Below the pieces are notes generated by a model. The model saw nothing but the letters and a program-made list of their open reading frames with translations. It was not told the origin of the DNA and made no database searches. Below, one piece after another: positions 47,501 through 61,563 of a stretch of DNA of 64,000 bases (position 1 is its first letter; each line of letters begins with the position of its first letter). Origin of the DNA: Prosopocoilus inquinatus (taxonomy: Eukaryota; Arthropoda; Insecta; Coleoptera; Lucanidae). The position numbers and the translations under genes were made by a program. The DNA lies in the NCBI GenBank assembly GCA_036172665.1, contig CM069880.1:1056501-1120500 (forward strand), written 5' to 3'.

Positions 47501-50500
47501 TCGATCGAAGATGGCGCTGCAATGATCGAAACTTTACGCGTCGAACGTAAACCCGGGTTGTCGCGCATCAAACGAAAGGTCTCGCCGAGCGGCGACGGAA
47601 AATCGCGTCGGTTCGATTTTTCGATCGAAGATGGCGCCGCAATGATCGAAATCGGTCGCGTAGAACGTAAACACGGGTTGTCGCGTATCAAACGAAAGGT
47701 CTCGCCGAGCGGCGACGGAAAATCGCGTCGGTTCGATTTTTCGATTGAAGATGGTGCTGCAGTGATCGAAACTGTACGCGTCGAACGTAAACCCGGGTTG
47801 TCGCGCATCAAACGAAAGGTCTCGCCGAGCGGCTACGGAAAATCGCGTCGGTTCGATTTTTCGATCGAAGATGGCGCTGCAATGATCGAAATCGGACGCG
47901 TCGAACGTAAACCCGGATTGTCGCGTATCAAACGAAAGGTCTCGCCGAGTGGCGACGGAAAATCGCGTCGGTTCGATTTTTCGATCGAAGATGGCGCTGC
48001 AATGATCGAAACTGGACGCGTCGAACGTAAACCCGGGTTCTCGCGTATCAAACGAAAGGTCTCGCCGAGCGGCGACGGAAAATCGCGTCGGTTCGATTTT
48101 TCGATCGAAGATGGCGCTGCAATGATCGAAACTGGACGCGTCGAACGTAAACCCGGGTTGTCGCGCATCAAACGAAAGGTCTCGCCGAGCGGCGACGGAA
48201 AATCGCGTCGGTTCGATTTTTCGATAGAAGATGGCGCTGCAATGATTGAAATCGGACGCGTCGAACGTAAACCCGGGTTGTCGCGTATCAAACGAAAGGT
48301 CTCGCCGAGCGGCGACGGAAAATATCGTCGGTTCGATTTTTCGATCGAAGATGGCGCTGCAATGATCGAAATCGAACGCGTCGAACGTAAACCCGGATTG
48401 TCGCGTATCAAACGAAAGGTCTCGCCGAGCGGCGACGGAAAATCGCGTCGGTTCGATTTTTCGATCGAAGATGGCGCTGCAATGATCGAAACTGGACGCG
48501 TCGAACGTAAACCCGGATTGTCGCGCATCAAACGAAAGGTCTCGCCGAGCGGCGACGGAAAATCGCGTCGGATCGATTTTTCGATCGAAGATGGCGCTGC
48601 AATGATCGAAACTGGACGCGTCGAACGTAAACCCGGGTTGTCGCGCATCAAACGAAAGGTCTCGCCGAGCGGCGACGGAAAATCGCGTCGCTTCGATTTT
48701 TCGATCGAAGATGGCGCTGCAATGATCGAAATCGGACGCGTCGAACGTAAACCCGGGTTGTCGCGTATCAAACGAAAGGTCTCGCCGATCGGCGACGGAA
48801 AATCGCGTCGGTTCGATTTTTCGATCGAAGATGGCGCTGCAATGATCGAAATCGGACGCGTCGAACGTAAACCCGGGTTGTCGCGTATCAAACGAAAGGT
48901 CTCGCCGAGCGGCGACGGAAAATCGCGTCGGTTCGATTTTTCGATAGAAGATGGCGCTGCAATGATCGAAATCGGACGCGTCGAACGTAAACCCGGGTTG
49001 TCGCGTATCAAACGAAAGGTCTCGCCGAGCGGCAACGGAAAATCGCTTCGGTTCGATTTTTCGATCGAAGATGGCGCTGCAATGATCGAAACTGGACGCG
49101 TCGATCGTAAACCCGGGTTGTCGCGCATCAAACGAAAGGTCTCGCCGAGCGGCGACGGATAATCGCGTCGGTTCGATTTTTCGATAGAAGATGGCGCTGC
49201 AATGTTCGAAACTGGACGCGTCGAACGTAAGCCCGGGTTGTCGCGTTTCAAACGAAAGGTCTCGCCGAGCGGCGACGGAAAATCGCGTCGGTTCGATTTT
49301 TCGATCGAATATGACGCTGCAATGATCGAAACTGAACGCGTCGAACGTAAATCCGGGTTGTCGCGCATCAAACGAAAGGTCTCGCCGAGCGGCGACGGAA
49401 AATCGCCTCGGTTCGATTTTTCGATCGAAGATGGCGCTGCAATGATCGAAACTGGACGCGTCGAACGTAAACCAGGGTTGTCGCGTATCAAACGAAAGGT
49501 CTCGCCGAGCGGCGACGGAAAATCGCGTCGGTTCGATTTTTCGATCGAAGATGGCGCTGCAATGATCGAAATCGGACGCGTCGATCGTAAACCCGGGTTG
49601 TCGCGTATCAAACGAAAGGTCTCGCCGAGCGGCGACGGAAAATCGCGTCGGTTCGATTTTTCGATCGAAGATGGCGCTGCAATGATCGAAATCGGACGCG
49701 TCGAACGTAAACCCGGATTGTCGCGTATCAAACGAAAGGTCTCGCCGAGCGGCGACGGAAAATCGCGTCGGTTCGATTTTTCGATCGAAGATGGCGCTGC
49801 AATGATCGAAATCGGACGCGTCGAACGTAAACCCGGGTTGTCGCGTATCAAACGAAAGGTCTCGCCGAGCGGCGACGGAAAGTCGCGTCGGTTCGATTTT
49901 TCGATCGAAGATGGCGCTGCAATGATCGAAATCGGACGCGTCGAACGTAAACCCGGGTTGTCGCGTATCAAACGAAAGGTCTCGCCGAGCGGCGACGGAA
50001 AATCGCGTCGGTTCGATTTTTCGATCGAAGATGGCGCTGCAATGATCGAAATCGGACGCGTCGAACGTAAACCCGGGTTGTCGCGTATCAAACGAAAGGT
50101 CTCGCCGAGCGGCGACGGAAAATCGCGTCGGTTCGATTTTTCCATCGAAGATGGCGCTGCAATGATCGAAATCGAACGCGTCGAACGTAAACCCGGATTG
50201 TCGCGTATCAAACGAAAGGTCTCGCCGAGCGGCGACGGAAAATCGCGTCGGTTCGATTTTTCGATCGAAGATGGCGCTGCAATGATCGAAACTGGACGCG
50301 TCGAACGTAAACCCGGGTTGTCGCGCATCAAACGAAAGGTCTCGCCGAGCGGCGACGGAAAATCGCGTCGGTTCGATTTTTCGATCGAAGATGGCGCTGC
50401 AATGATCGAAATCGAACGCGTCGAACGTAAACCCGGGTTGTCGCGTATCAAACGGAAGGTCTCGCCGAGCGGCGACGGAAAATCGCGTCGGTTCGATTTT

Positions 50501-51541
50501 TCGATCGAAGATGGCGCTGCAATGATCGAAATCGGACGCGTCGAACGTAAACCCGGGTTGTCGCATATCAAACGAAAGGTCTCGCCGAGCGGCGACGGAA
50601 AATCGCGTCGGTTCGATTTTTCGATCGAAGATGGCGCTGCAATGATCGAAATCGGACGCGTCGAACGTAAACCCGGGTTGTCGCGTATCAACGAAAGGTC
50701 TCGCCGAGCGGCGACGGAAAATCGCGTCGGTTCGATTTTTCGATCGAAGATGGCGCTGCAATGATCGAAATCGGACGCGTCGAACGTAAACCCGGGTTGT
50801 CGCGTATCAAACGAAAGGTCTCGCCGAGCGGCAACGGAAAATCGCTTCGGTTCGATTTTTCGATCGAAGATGGCGCTGCAATGATCGAAACTGGACGCGT
50901 CGAACGTAAACCCGGATTGTCGCATATCAAACGAAAGGTCTCGCCGAGCGGCGACGGAAAATCGCGTCGGTTCGATTTTTCGATCGAAGATGGCGCTGCA
51001 ATGATCGAAATCGGACGCGTCGAACGTAAACCCGGGTTGTCGCGTATCAAACGAAAGGTCTCGCCGATCGGCGACGGAAAATCGCGTCGGTTCGATTTTT
51101 CGATCGAAGATGGCGCTGCAATGATCGAAATCGGACGCGTCGAACGTAAACCCGGGTTGTCGCGTATCAAACGAAAGGTCTCGCCGAGCGGCGACGGAAA
51201 ATCGCGTCGGTTCGATTTTTCGATCGAAGATGGCGCTGCAATGATCGAAATCGAACGCGTCGAACGTAAACCCGGATTGTCGCGTATCAAACGAAAGGTC
51301 TCGCCGAGCGGCGACGGAAAATCGCGTCGGTTCGATTTTTCGATCGAAGATGGCGCTGCAATGATCGAAATCGGACGCGTCGAACGTAAACCCGGGTTGT
51401 CGCGTATCAAACGAAAGGTCTCGCCGAGCGGCGACGGAAAATCGCGTCGGTTCGATTTTTCGATCGAAGATGGCGCTGCAATGATCGAAATCGGACGCGT
51501 CGAACGTAAACCCGGATTGTCGCCTATCAAACGAAAGGTCT
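44512..51541 (+). repeat. 120-bp monomer array A9 (58.5 units), chimeric and broken
   Basis: Corresponds to A6, including the chimeric junction at about 46634-46647, TAA codons at 45321-45323 and 49160-49162, deletions at about 46371 and 50690, and the trapped array-start unit at about 47632-47680. Confidence 0.97.
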
Positions 51542-52252
51542 AAATCGATCGCGTCGAATTCTTTCCGACGTAGAAGAAAGTAGCTTTACGAACGTAACGT
51601 TTACCACATGGCGAGAGATATACGGGGTGATATCGAAAATGTGACACGAACGCGTGTGTAACAGTGAAAAAGTGTTTCCACTGAAAAAAAGTAAGTGCTA
51701 AAAACAACTGAAAACCTCCAAATTCCATTTCTCCGATGTTACTCCGGTAATCGGAAAAAAGGTTATAAGACGATCGCGGCGGCGGCGGCGGCGTCGTTTT
51801 GCCGGTTAAATTCTTCACGATTTGCATTGTGCCGTCGCGTGTACGCTCGACCGAACGCGTCGAGATTTTGACGGAGCTCATTTGAATTTGCCGCCGCGTA
51901 AAAGATGGGATCGACGAGGGTTGGTTGGCAACGATCGCGCGACACGCGCAGTAAGGAAACCTTGACACTTGACATATGTAATATTATATATCTGTACGTC
52001 CAGTCGTGGGGCCGGAGCACCGGTGGTCGGAAGGGAGGGGGGGCGTACTGCCTATCGACAGTGATCTAACCTGAAAGCGACGCGCGAACTCTTTCGCGTG
52101 TGTCGTGTTACGCCGGCAGTCGGCCCGGCGGCGGAGGGAGTACGTGCGCCGCCGGTCGAACGTGACCTAATCTAAAGCCGCCGACGCGATCTCTTTCGCC
52201 GCGCGGACGCGTTCGAACATAATTTCGACCGTACATATTACGTAAATAGATG

Positions 52253-52258
52253 AATAAA
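52253..52258 (+). terminator. Possible poly(A) signal in S10
   Basis: AATAAA lies 712 bp after the A9 terminal TAA. Confidence 0.28.
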
Positions 52259-53381
52259 GGAGGCTTTGGATGTTCGTTTGTGATTAAAAAAAAAATGCGA
52301 GCGCGGGGAGGTCGATTCGTTCGCTCTCCGGCCGGCAATTAAAGCGGGAAATTTAAGGGAAAAAATTGAAAAAAATCGATAAAAATTTTAAAAAATTAAA
52401 AATTAAGAGAACGGAAAAATTGAACAAATTGGGGAAAAATATTCAAAATTTCGGGGGGAAATTTAAAAAAATATAGAAAAATCGACAAGAATTCTAAAAA
52501 TTAGGGAAACGGATTTCTTAAGTTTCCCAACTTAATAAAAACATTTCATCACTTCTTACATTTTCCTTCACTTTTTTTCGAAAATTGTTCAAGGTCAACC
52601 CAACCGACGCCAACCCAAGCGAGGCCAACCCAGACGGCGAAAAAAAATTTAAAAATTAGGAGAACGGAAAAATTGAAAAAATTGGTGAAAAATATTCAAA
52701 ATTTCGGGAAAAAATTGAAAAAATCGAAAAAAATAGGAAAAAATTCTAAGAATAGAGGAAGCCGATTATTGACGTTTTACAACTTTTTTAAAACATTTTT
52801 CCTCACTTTCTCTTACATATTCCTTAACTCTTTTTTTTAAATTGTTCAAGGTCAACTCAAACGGCGCCAACCCAAGCGAGGCCAACCCAGATGACAGAAA
52901 AATTTTATTTTAAAGAAAACGAAAAAATTTAAAGAATTAGGGAAAAATGTAGTAAATCTCGAGAAAATATTGAAAAAAATCGAAAAAAAATGGAAAAAAT
53001 TCTAAAAATTAAGGAAACCGATTTCTTAAGTTTTCCAACAATTTTTCTCACTTTTTCTTAAACTTTCCTTCCCTTTCTTTTGTAAAATTGTTCAAGGTGA
53101 ACCCAACCGACGCCAACCCAAGCGAGGCCAACCCAGACGGCGAAAAAAAATTTATAAATTAGGAGAACGGAAAAATTGAAAAAATTGGGGAAAAATACTC
53201 AAAATTTCGAAAATTAGAAAAATCAATTCTTAAAGTTTTCCAACATTCTTCCAAGTCCCTAGGTGCCGCGAGCCCCCAAAGGCTAGCGGCCCAAACAGCG
53301 CGCAGAGCTCTCACCTCTTCCGTCCAAACGAAACCTCCGTCTATACAAAGCCTCTGTCCACACAAGCCTCTGCTCATACCC

Positions 53382-53424
53382 ACAAGTGGGCGGAGCGTAG
53401 CGGATCCCACTTGTCATATATAAG
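53382..53424 (+). promoter_or_regulatory. Promoter-like module upstream of A10
   Basis: The E-box inverted repeat is at 53382-53414 and TATATAAG at 53417-53424; the ATG at 53472 opens an intact frame. Confidence 0.4.
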
Positions 53425-53460
53425 AAAAGAAACTCGGAAAAGTGTACTTAAGGGGTTCCT

Positions 53461-54732
53461 ATGGCGCCGCAATGATCGAAATCGGTCGCGTAGAACGTAA
53501 ACCCGGGTTGTCGCGCATCAAACGAAAGGTCTCGCCGAGCGGCGACGGAAAATCGCGTCGGTTCGATTTTTCGATCGAAGATGGCGCTGCAATGATCGAA
53601 ATCGGACGCGTCGAACGTAAACCCGGGTTGTCGCGTATCAAACGAAAGGTCTCGCCGAGCGGCGACGGAAAATCGCTTCGGTTCGATTTTTCGATCGAAG
53701 ATGGCGCTGCAATGATCGAAATCGGACGCGTCGAACGTAAACCCGGGTTGTCGCGTATCAAACGAAAGGTCTCGCCGAGCGGCAACGGAAAATCGCTTCG
53801 GTTCGATTTTTCGATCGAAGATGGCGCTGCAATGATCGAAACTGGACGCGTCGAACGTAAACCCGGATTGTCGCGCATCAAACGAAAGGTCTCGCCGAGC
53901 GGCGACGGAAAATCGCGTCGGTTCGATTTTTCGATAGAAGATGGCGCTGCAATGATCGAAATCGGACGCGTCGATCGTAAACCCGGATTGTCGCGTATCA
54001 AACGAAAGGTCTCGCCGAGCGGCGACGGAAAATCGCGTCGGTTCGATTTTTCGATCGAAGATGGCGCTGCAATGATCGAAATCGGACGCGTCGAACGTAA
54101 ACCCGGGTTGTCGCGTATCAAACGAAAGGACTCGCCGAGCGGCGACGGAAAATCGCGTCGGTTCGATTTTTCGATCGAAGATGGCGCTGCAATGATCGAA
54201 ATCGGACGCGTCGAACGTAAACCCGGGTTGTCGCATATCAAACGAAAGGTCTCGCCGAGCGGCGACGGAAAATCGCGTCGGTTCGATTTTTCGATCGAAG
54301 ATGGCGCTGCAATGATCGAAATCGGACGCGTCGAACGTAAACCCGGGTTGTCGCGTATCAAACGAAAGGTCTCGCCGAGCGGCGACGGAAAATCGCGTCG
54401 GTTCGATTTTTCGATCGAAGATGGCGCTGCAATGATCGAAATCGAACGCGTCGAACGTAAACCCGGATTGTCGCGTATCAAACGAAAGGTCTCGCCGAGC
54501 GGCGACGGAAAATCGCGTCGGTTCGATTTTTCGATCGAAGATGGCGCTGCAATGATCGAAATCGGACGCGTCGAACGTAAACCCGGGTTGTCGCGTATCA
54601 AACGAAAGGTCTCGCCGAGCGGCGACGGAAAATCGCGTCGGTTCGATTTTTCGATCGAAGATGGCGCTGCAATGATCGAAATCGGACGCGTCGAACGTAA
54701 ACCCGGATTGTCGCCTATCAAACGAAAGGTCT
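53461..54732 (+). repeat. 120-bp monomer array A10 (10.5 units)
   Basis: Corresponds to A4; I saw no difference from A4 on reading through it. Confidence 0.97.
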
Positions 54733-54734
54733 AA
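53472..54734 (+). CDS. Hypothetical basic 40-residue-repeat protein, intact frame (420 aa)
   Basis: The third intact 420-residue frame, with the same protein as that of A4. All three 10.5-unit arrays of the supertandem keep the frame while every 25.5- and 58.5-unit array is broken. Because the copies are recent, this reflects the state of one ancestral array, not three independent cases of constraint. Confidence 0.27.
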   Translation: MIEIGRVERKPGLSRIKRKVSPSGDGKSRRFDFSIEDGAAMIEIGRVERKPGLSRIKRKVSPSGDGKSLRFDFSIEDGAAMIEIGRVERKPGLSRIKRKVSPSGNGKSLRFDFSIEDGAAMIETGRVERKPGLSRIKRKVSPSGDGKSRRFDFSIEDGAAMIEIGRVDRKPGLSRIKRKVSPSGDGKSRRFDFSIEDGAAMIEIGRVERKPGLSRIKRKDSPSGDGKSRRFDFSIEDGAAMIEIGRVERKPGLSHIKRKVSPSGDGKSRRFDFSIEDGAAMIEIGRVERKPGLSRIKRKVSPSGDGKSRRFDFSIEDGAAMIEIERVERKPGLSRIKRKVSPSGDGKSRRFDFSIEDGAAMIEIGRVERKPGLSRIKRKVSPSGDGKSRRFDFSIEDGAAMIEIGRVERKPGLSPIKRKV

Positions 54735-55443
54735 ATCGATCGCGTCGAATTCTTTCCGACGTAGAAGAAAGTAGCTTTACGAACGTAACGTTTACCACAT
54801 GGCGAGAGATATACGGGGTGATATCGAAAATGTGACACGAACGCGTGTGTAACAGTGAAAAAGTGTTTCCACTGAAAAAAAGTAAGTGTTAAAAACAACT
54901 GAAAACCTCCAAATTCCATTTCTCCGATGTTACTCCGGTAATCGGAAAAAAGGTTATAAGACGATCGCGGCGGCGGCGGCGGCGTCGTTTTGCCGGTTAA
55001 ATTCTTCACGATTTGCATTGTGCCGTCGCGTGTACGCTCGACCGAACGCGTCGAGATTTTGACGGAGCTCATTTGAATTTGCCGCCGCGTAAAAGATGGG
55101 ATCGACGAGGGTTGGTTGGCAACGATCGCGCGACACGCGCAGTAAGGAAACCTTGACACTTGACATATGTAATATTATATATCTGTACGTCCAGTCGTGG
55201 GGCCGGAGCACCGGTGGTCGGAAGGGAGGGGGGGCGTACTGCCTATCGACAGTGATCTAACCTGAAAGCGACGCGCGAACTCTTTCGCGTGTGTCGTGTT
55301 ACGCCGGCAGTCGGCCCGGCGGCGGAGGGAGTACGTGCGCCGCCGGTCGAACGTGACCTAATCTAAAGCCGCCGACGCGATCTCTTTCGCCGCGCGGACG
55401 CGTTCGAACATAATTTCGACCGTACATATTACGTAAATAGATG

Positions 55444-55449
55444 AATAAA
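55444..55449 (+). terminator. Possible poly(A) signal in S11
   Basis: AATAAA lies 712 bp after the TAA of the intact A10 frame. Confidence 0.32.
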
Positions 55450-56573
55450 GGAGGCTTTGGATGTTCGTTTGTGATTAAAAAAAAAAATGCGAGCGCGGGG
55501 AGGTCGATTCGTTCGCTCTCCGGCCGGCAATTAAAGCGGGAAATTTAAGGGAAAAAATTGAAAAAAATCGATAAAAATTTTAAAAAATTAAAAATTAAGA
55601 GAACGGAAAAATTGAACAAATTGGGGAAAAATATTCAAAATTTCGAGGGGAAATTTAAAAAAATATAGAAAAATCGACAAGAATTCTAAAAATTAGGGAA
55701 ACGGATTTCTTTAGTTTCCCAACTTATTAAAAACATTTCATCACTTCTTACATTTTCCTTCACTTTTTTTCGAAAATTGTTCAAGGTCAACCCAACCGAC
55801 GCCAACCCAAGCGAGGCCAACCCAGACGGCGAAAAAAAATTTAAAAATTAGGAGAACGGAAAAATTGAAAAAATTGGGGAAAAATATTCAAAATTTCGGG
55901 AAAAAATTGAAAAAATCGAAAAAAATAGGAAAAAATTCTAAGAATAGAGGAAGCCGATTATTGACGTTTTACAACTTTTTTAAAACATTTTTCCTCACTT
56001 TCTCTTACATATTCCTTAACTCTTTTTTTTAAATTGTTCAAGGTCAACTCAAACGGCGCCAACCCAAGCGAGGCCAACCCAGATGACAGAAAAATTTTAT
56101 TTTAAAGAAAACGAAAAAATTTAAAGAATTAGGGAAAAATGTAGTAAATTTCGAGAAAATATTGAAAAAAATCGAAAAAAAATGGAAAAAATTCTAAAAA
56201 TTAAGGAAACCGATTTCTTAAGTTTTCCAACAATTTTTCTCACTTTTTCTTAAACTTTCCTTCCCTTTCTTTTGTAAAATTGTTCAAGGTGAACCCAACC
56301 GACGCCAACCCAAGCGAGGCCAACCCAGACGGCGAAAAAAAATTTATAAATTAGGAGAACGGAAAAATTGAAAAAATTGGGGAAAAATACTCAAAATTTC
56401 GAAAATTAGAAAAATCAATTCTTAAAGTTTTCCAACATTCTTCCAAGTCCCTAGGTGCCGCGAGCCCCCAAAGGCTAGCGGCCCAAACAGCGCGCAGAGC
56501 TCTCACCTCTTCCGTCCAAACGAAACCTCCGTCTATACAAAGCCTCTGTCCACACAAGCCTCTGTTCATACCC

Positions 56574-56616
56574 ACAAGTGGGCGGAGCGTAGCGGATCCC
56601 ACTTGTCATATATAAG
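56574..56616 (+). promoter_or_regulatory. Promoter-like module upstream of A11
   Basis: The E-box inverted repeat is at 56574-56606, TATATAAG at 56609-56616 and the ATG at 56664. Confidence 0.38.
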
Positions 56617-56652
56617 AAAAGAAACTCGGAAAAGTGTACTTAAGGGATTCCT

Positions 56653-59600
56653 ATGGCGCCGCAATGATCGAAATCGGTCGCGTAGAACGTAAACCCGGGT
56701 TGTCGCGCATCAAACGAAAGGTCTCGCCGAGCGGCGACGGAAAATCGCGTCGGTTCGATTTTTCGATCGAAGATGGCGCTGCAATGATCGAAACTGGACG
56801 CGTCGAACGTAAACCCGGATTGTCGCGCATCAAACGAAAGGTCTCGCCGAGCGGCGACGGAAAATCGCGTCGGATCGATTTTTCGATCGAAGATGGCGCT
56901 GCAATGATCGAAACTGGACGCGTCGAACGTAAACCCGGGTTGTCGCGTATCAAACGAAAGGTCTCGCCGAGCGGCGACGGAAAATCGCGTCGCTTCGATT
57001 TTTCGATCGAAGATGGCGCTGCAATGATCGAAATCGGACGCGTCGAACGTAAACCCGGGTTGTCGCGTATCAAACGAAAGGTCTCGCCGATCGGCGACGG
57101 AAAATCGCGTCGGTTCGATTTTTCGATCGAAGATGGCGCTGCAATGATCGAAATCGGACGCGTCGAACGTAAACCCGGGTTGTCGCGTATCAAACGAAAG
57201 GTCTCGCCGAGCGGCGACGGAAAATCGCGTCGGTTCGATTTCTCGATAGAAGATGGCGCTGCAATGATCGAAATCGGACGCGTCGAACGTAAACCCGGGT
57301 TGTCGCGTATCAAACGAAAGGTCTCGCCGAGCGGCAACGGAAAATCGCTTCGGTTCGATTTTTCGATCGAAGATGGCGCTGCAATGATCGAAACTGGACG
57401 CGTCGAACGTAAACCCGGGTTGTCGCGCATCAAACGAAAGGTCTCGCCGAGCGGCGACGGATAATCGCGTCGGTTCGATTTTTCGATAGAAGATGGCGCT
57501 GCAATGTTCGAAACTGGACGCGTCGAACGTAAGCCCGGGTTGTCGCGTTTCAAACGAAAGGTCTCGCCGAGCGGCGACGGAAAATCGCGTCGGTTCGATT
57601 TTTCGATCGAATATGACGCTGCAATGATCGAAACTGAACGCGTCGAACGTAAACCCGGGTTGTCGCGCATCAAACGAAAGGTCTCGCCGAGCGGCGACGG
57701 AAAATCGCCTCGGTTCGATTTTTCGATCGAAGATGGCGCTGCAATGATCGAAACTGGACGCGTCGAACGTAAACCAGGGTTGTCGCGTATCAAACGAAAG
57801 GTCTCGCCGAGCGGCGACGGAAAATCGCGTCGGTTCGATTTTTCGATCGAAGATGGCGCTGCAATGATCGAAATCGGACGCGTCGATCGTAAACCCGGGT
57901 TGTCGCGTATCAAACGAAAGGTCTCGCCGAGCGGCGACGGAAAATCGCGTCGGTTCGATTTTTCGATCGAAGATGGCGCTGCAATGATCGAAATCGGACG
58001 CGTCGAACGTAAACCCGGATTGTCGCGTATCAAACGAAAGGTCTCGCCGAGCGGCGACGGAAAATCGCGTCGGTTCGATTTTTCGATCGAAGATGGCGCT
58101 GCAATGATCGAAACTGGACGCGTCGAACGTAAACCCGGGTTGTCGCGCATCAAACGAAAGGTGTCGCCGAGCGGCGACGGAAAATCGCGTCGGTTCGATT
58201 TTTCGATCGAAGATGGCGCTGCAATGATCGAAATCGGACGCGTCGAACGTAAACCCGGGTTGTCGCGTATCAAACGGAAGGTCTCGCCGAGCGGCGACGG
58301 AAAATCGCGTCGGTTCGATTTTTCGATCGAAGATGGCGCTGCAATGATCGAAATCGGACGCGTCGAACGTAAACCCGGGTTGTCGCATATCAAACGAAAG
58401 GTCTCGCCGAGCGGCGACGGAAAATCGCGTCGGTTCGATTTTTCGATCGAAGATGGCGCTGCAATGATCGAAATCGGACGCGTCGAACGTAAACCCGGGT
58501 TGTCGCGTATCAACGAAAGGTCTCGCCGAGCGGCGACGGAAAATCGCGTCGGTTCGATTTTTCGATCGAAGATGGCGCTGCAATGATCGAAATCGAACGC
58601 GTCGAACGTAAACCCGGATTGTCGCGTATCAAACGAAAGGTCTCGCCGAGCGGCGACGGAAAATCGCGTCGGTTCGATTTTTCGATCGAAGATGGCGCTG
58701 CAATGATCGAAATCGGACGCGTCGAACGTAAACCCGGGTTGTCGCGTATCAAACGAAAGGTCTCGCCGAGCGGCAACGGAAAATCGCTTCGGTTCGATTT
58801 TTCGATCGAAGATGGCGCTGCAATGATCGAAACTGGACGCGTCGAACGTAAACCCGGATTGTCGCGCATCAAACGAAAGGTCTCGCCGAGCGGCGACGGA
58901 AAATCGCGTCGGTTCGATTTTTCGATCGAAGATGGCGCTGCAATGATCGAAACTGGACGCGTCGAACGTAAACCCGGGTTGTCGCGCATCAAACGAAAGG
59001 TCTCGCCGAGCGGCGACGGAAAATCGCGTCGGTTCGATTTTTCGATCGAAGATGGCGCTGCAATGATCGAAATCGGACGCGTCGAACGTAAACCCGGGTC
59101 GTCGCATATCAAACGAAAGGTCTCGCCGAGCGGCGACGGAAAATCGCGTCGGTTCGATTTTTCGATCGAAGATGGCGCTGCAATGATCGAAATCGGACGC
59201 GTCGAACGTAAACCCGGGTTGTCGCGTATCAAACGAAAGGTCTCGCCGATCGGCGACGGAAAATCGCGTCGGTTCGATTTTTCGATCGAAGATGGCGCTG
59301 CAATGATCGAAATCGGACGCGTCGAACGTAAACCCGGGTTGTCGCGTATCAAACGAAAGGTCTCGCCGAGCGGCGACGGAAAATCGCGTCGGTTCGATTT
59401 TTCGATCGAAGATGGCGCTGCAATGATCGAAATCGAACGCGTCGAACGTAAACCCGGATTGTCGCGTATCAAACGAAAGGTCTCGCCGAGCGGCGACGGA
59501 AAATCGCGTCGGTTCGATTTTTCGATCCAAGATGGCGCTGCAATGATCGAAATCGGACGCGTCGAACGTAAACCCGGGTTGTCGCGTATCAAACGAAAGG

Positions 59601-59723
59601 TCTCGCCGAGCGGCGACGGAAAATCGCGTCGGTTCGATTTTTCGATCGAAGATGGCGCTGCAATGATCGAAATCGGACGCGTCGAACGTAAACCCGGATT
59701 GTCGCCTATCAAACGAAAGGTCT
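56653..59723 (+). repeat. 120-bp monomer array A11 (25.5 units), broken frame
   Basis: Corresponds to A5 and A8, with the TAA at 57462-57464 and the 1-bp deletion at about 58512. Confidence 0.97.
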
Positions 59724-60434
59724 AAATCGATCGCGTCGAATTCTTTCCGACGTAGAAGAAAGTAGCTTTACGAACGTAACGTTTACCACATGGCGAGAGA
59801 TATACGGGGTGATATCGAAAATGTGACACGAACGCGTGTGTAACAGTGAAAAAGTGTTTCCACTGAAAAAAAGTAAGTGTTAAAAACAACTGAAAACCTC
59901 CAAATTCCATTTCTCCGATGTTACTCCGGTAATCGGAAAAAAGGTTATAAGACGATCGCGGCGGCGGCGGCGGCGTCGTTTTGCCGGTTAAATTCTTCAC
60001 GATTTGCATTGTGCCGTCGCGTGTACGCTCGACCGAACGCGTCGAGATTTTGACGGAGCTCATTTGAATTTGCCGCCGCGTAAAAGATGGGATCGACGAG
60101 GGTTGGTTGGCAACGATCGCGCGACACGCGCAGTAAGGAAACCTTGACACTTGACATATGTAATATTATATATCTGTACGTCCAGTCGTGGGGCCGGAGC
60201 ACCGGTGGTCGGAAGGGAGGGGGGGCGTACTGCCTATCGACAGTGATCTAACCTGAAAGCGACGCGCGAACTCTTTCGCGTGTGTCGTGTTACGCCGGCA
60301 GTCGGCCCGGCGGCGGAGGGAGTACGTGCGCCGCCGGTCGAACGTGACCTAATCTAAAGCCGCCGACGCGATCTCTTTCGCCGCGCGGACGCGTTCGAAC
60401 ATAATTTCGACCGTACATATTACGTAAATAGATG

Positions 60435-60440
60435 AATAAA
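60435..60440 (+). terminator. Possible poly(A) signal in S12
   Basis: AATAAA lies 712 bp after the A11 terminal TAA. Confidence 0.28.
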
Positions 60441-61563
60441 GGAGGCTTTGGATGTTCGTTTGTGATTAAAAAAAAAATGCGAGCGCGGGGAGGTCGATTC
60501 GTTCGCTCTCCGGCCGGCAATTAAAGCGGGAAATTTAAGGGAAAAAATTGAAAAAAATCGATAAAAATTTTAAAAAATTAAAAATTAAGAGAACGGAAAA
60601 ATTGAACAAATTGGGGAAAAATATTCAAAATTTCGAGGGGAAATTTAAAAAAATATAGAAAAATCGACAAGAATTCTAAAAATTAGGGAAACGGATTTCT
60701 TTAGTTTCCCAACTTATTAAAAACATTTCATCACTTCTTACATTTTCCTTCACTTTTTTTCGAAAATTGTTCAAGGTCAACCCAACCGACGCCAACCCAA
60801 GCGAGGCCAACCCAGACGGCGAAAAAAAATTTAAAAATTAGGAGAACGGAAAAATTGAAAAAATTGGGGAAAAATATTCAAAATTTCGGGAAAAAATTGA
60901 AAAAATCGAAAAAAATAGGAAAAAATTCTAAGAATAGAGGAAGCCGATTATTGACGTTTTACAACTTTTTTAAAACATTTTTCCTCACTTTCTCTTACAT
61001 ATTCCTTAACTCTTTTTTTTAAATTGTTCAAGGTCAACTCAAACGGCGCCAACCCAAGCGAGGCCAACCCAGATGACAGAAAAATTTTATTTTAAAGAAA
61101 ACGAAAAAATTTAAAGAATTAGGGAAAAATGTAGTAAATTTCGAGAAAATATTGAAAAAAATCGAAAAAAAATGGAAAAAATTCTAAAAATTAAGGAAAC
61201 CGATTTCTTAAGTTTTCCAACAATTTTTCTCACTTTTTCTTAAACTTTCCTTCCCTTTCTTTTGTAAAATTGTTCAAGGTGAACCCAACCGACGCCAACC
61301 CAAGCGAGGCCAACCCAGACGGCGAAAAAAAATTTATAAATTAGGAGAACGGAAAAATTGAAAAAATTGGGGAAAAATACTCAAAATTTCGAAAATTAGA
61401 AAAATCAATTCTTAAAGTTTTCCAACATTCTTCCAAGTCCCTAGGTGCCGCGAGCCCCCAAAGGCTAGCGGCCCAAACAGCGCGCAGAGCTCTCACCTCT
61501 TCCGTCCAAACGAAACCTCCGTCTATACAAAGCCTCTGTCCACACAAGCCTCTGTTCATACCC

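Larger units (their letters stand above)
34412..51541 (+). repeat. 17.13-kb supertandem unit, copy 2 (S7-A7-S8-A8-S9-A9)
   Basis: The same module order and unit numbers as copy 1, at a 17,130-bp offset. Private changes include C at 35584, A at 37046, G at 38730 and A at 50415, where copy 1 has A, C, A and G. Confidence 0.96.
51542..53460 (+). other. Inter-array spacer S10 (alpha subtype)
   Basis: This 1,919-bp spacer has anchors at 52587, 52844 and 53090. It has the S7-type T at 52686 but lacks the private C of S7. Confidence 0.92.
54733..56652 (+). other. Inter-array spacer S11 (beta subtype, +1 bp)
   Basis: This 1,920-bp spacer has anchors at 55779, 56036 and 56282. The extra base is in the A-run at 55477-55487. 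It has the AAGGGATTCC promoter-end variant. Confidence 0.92.
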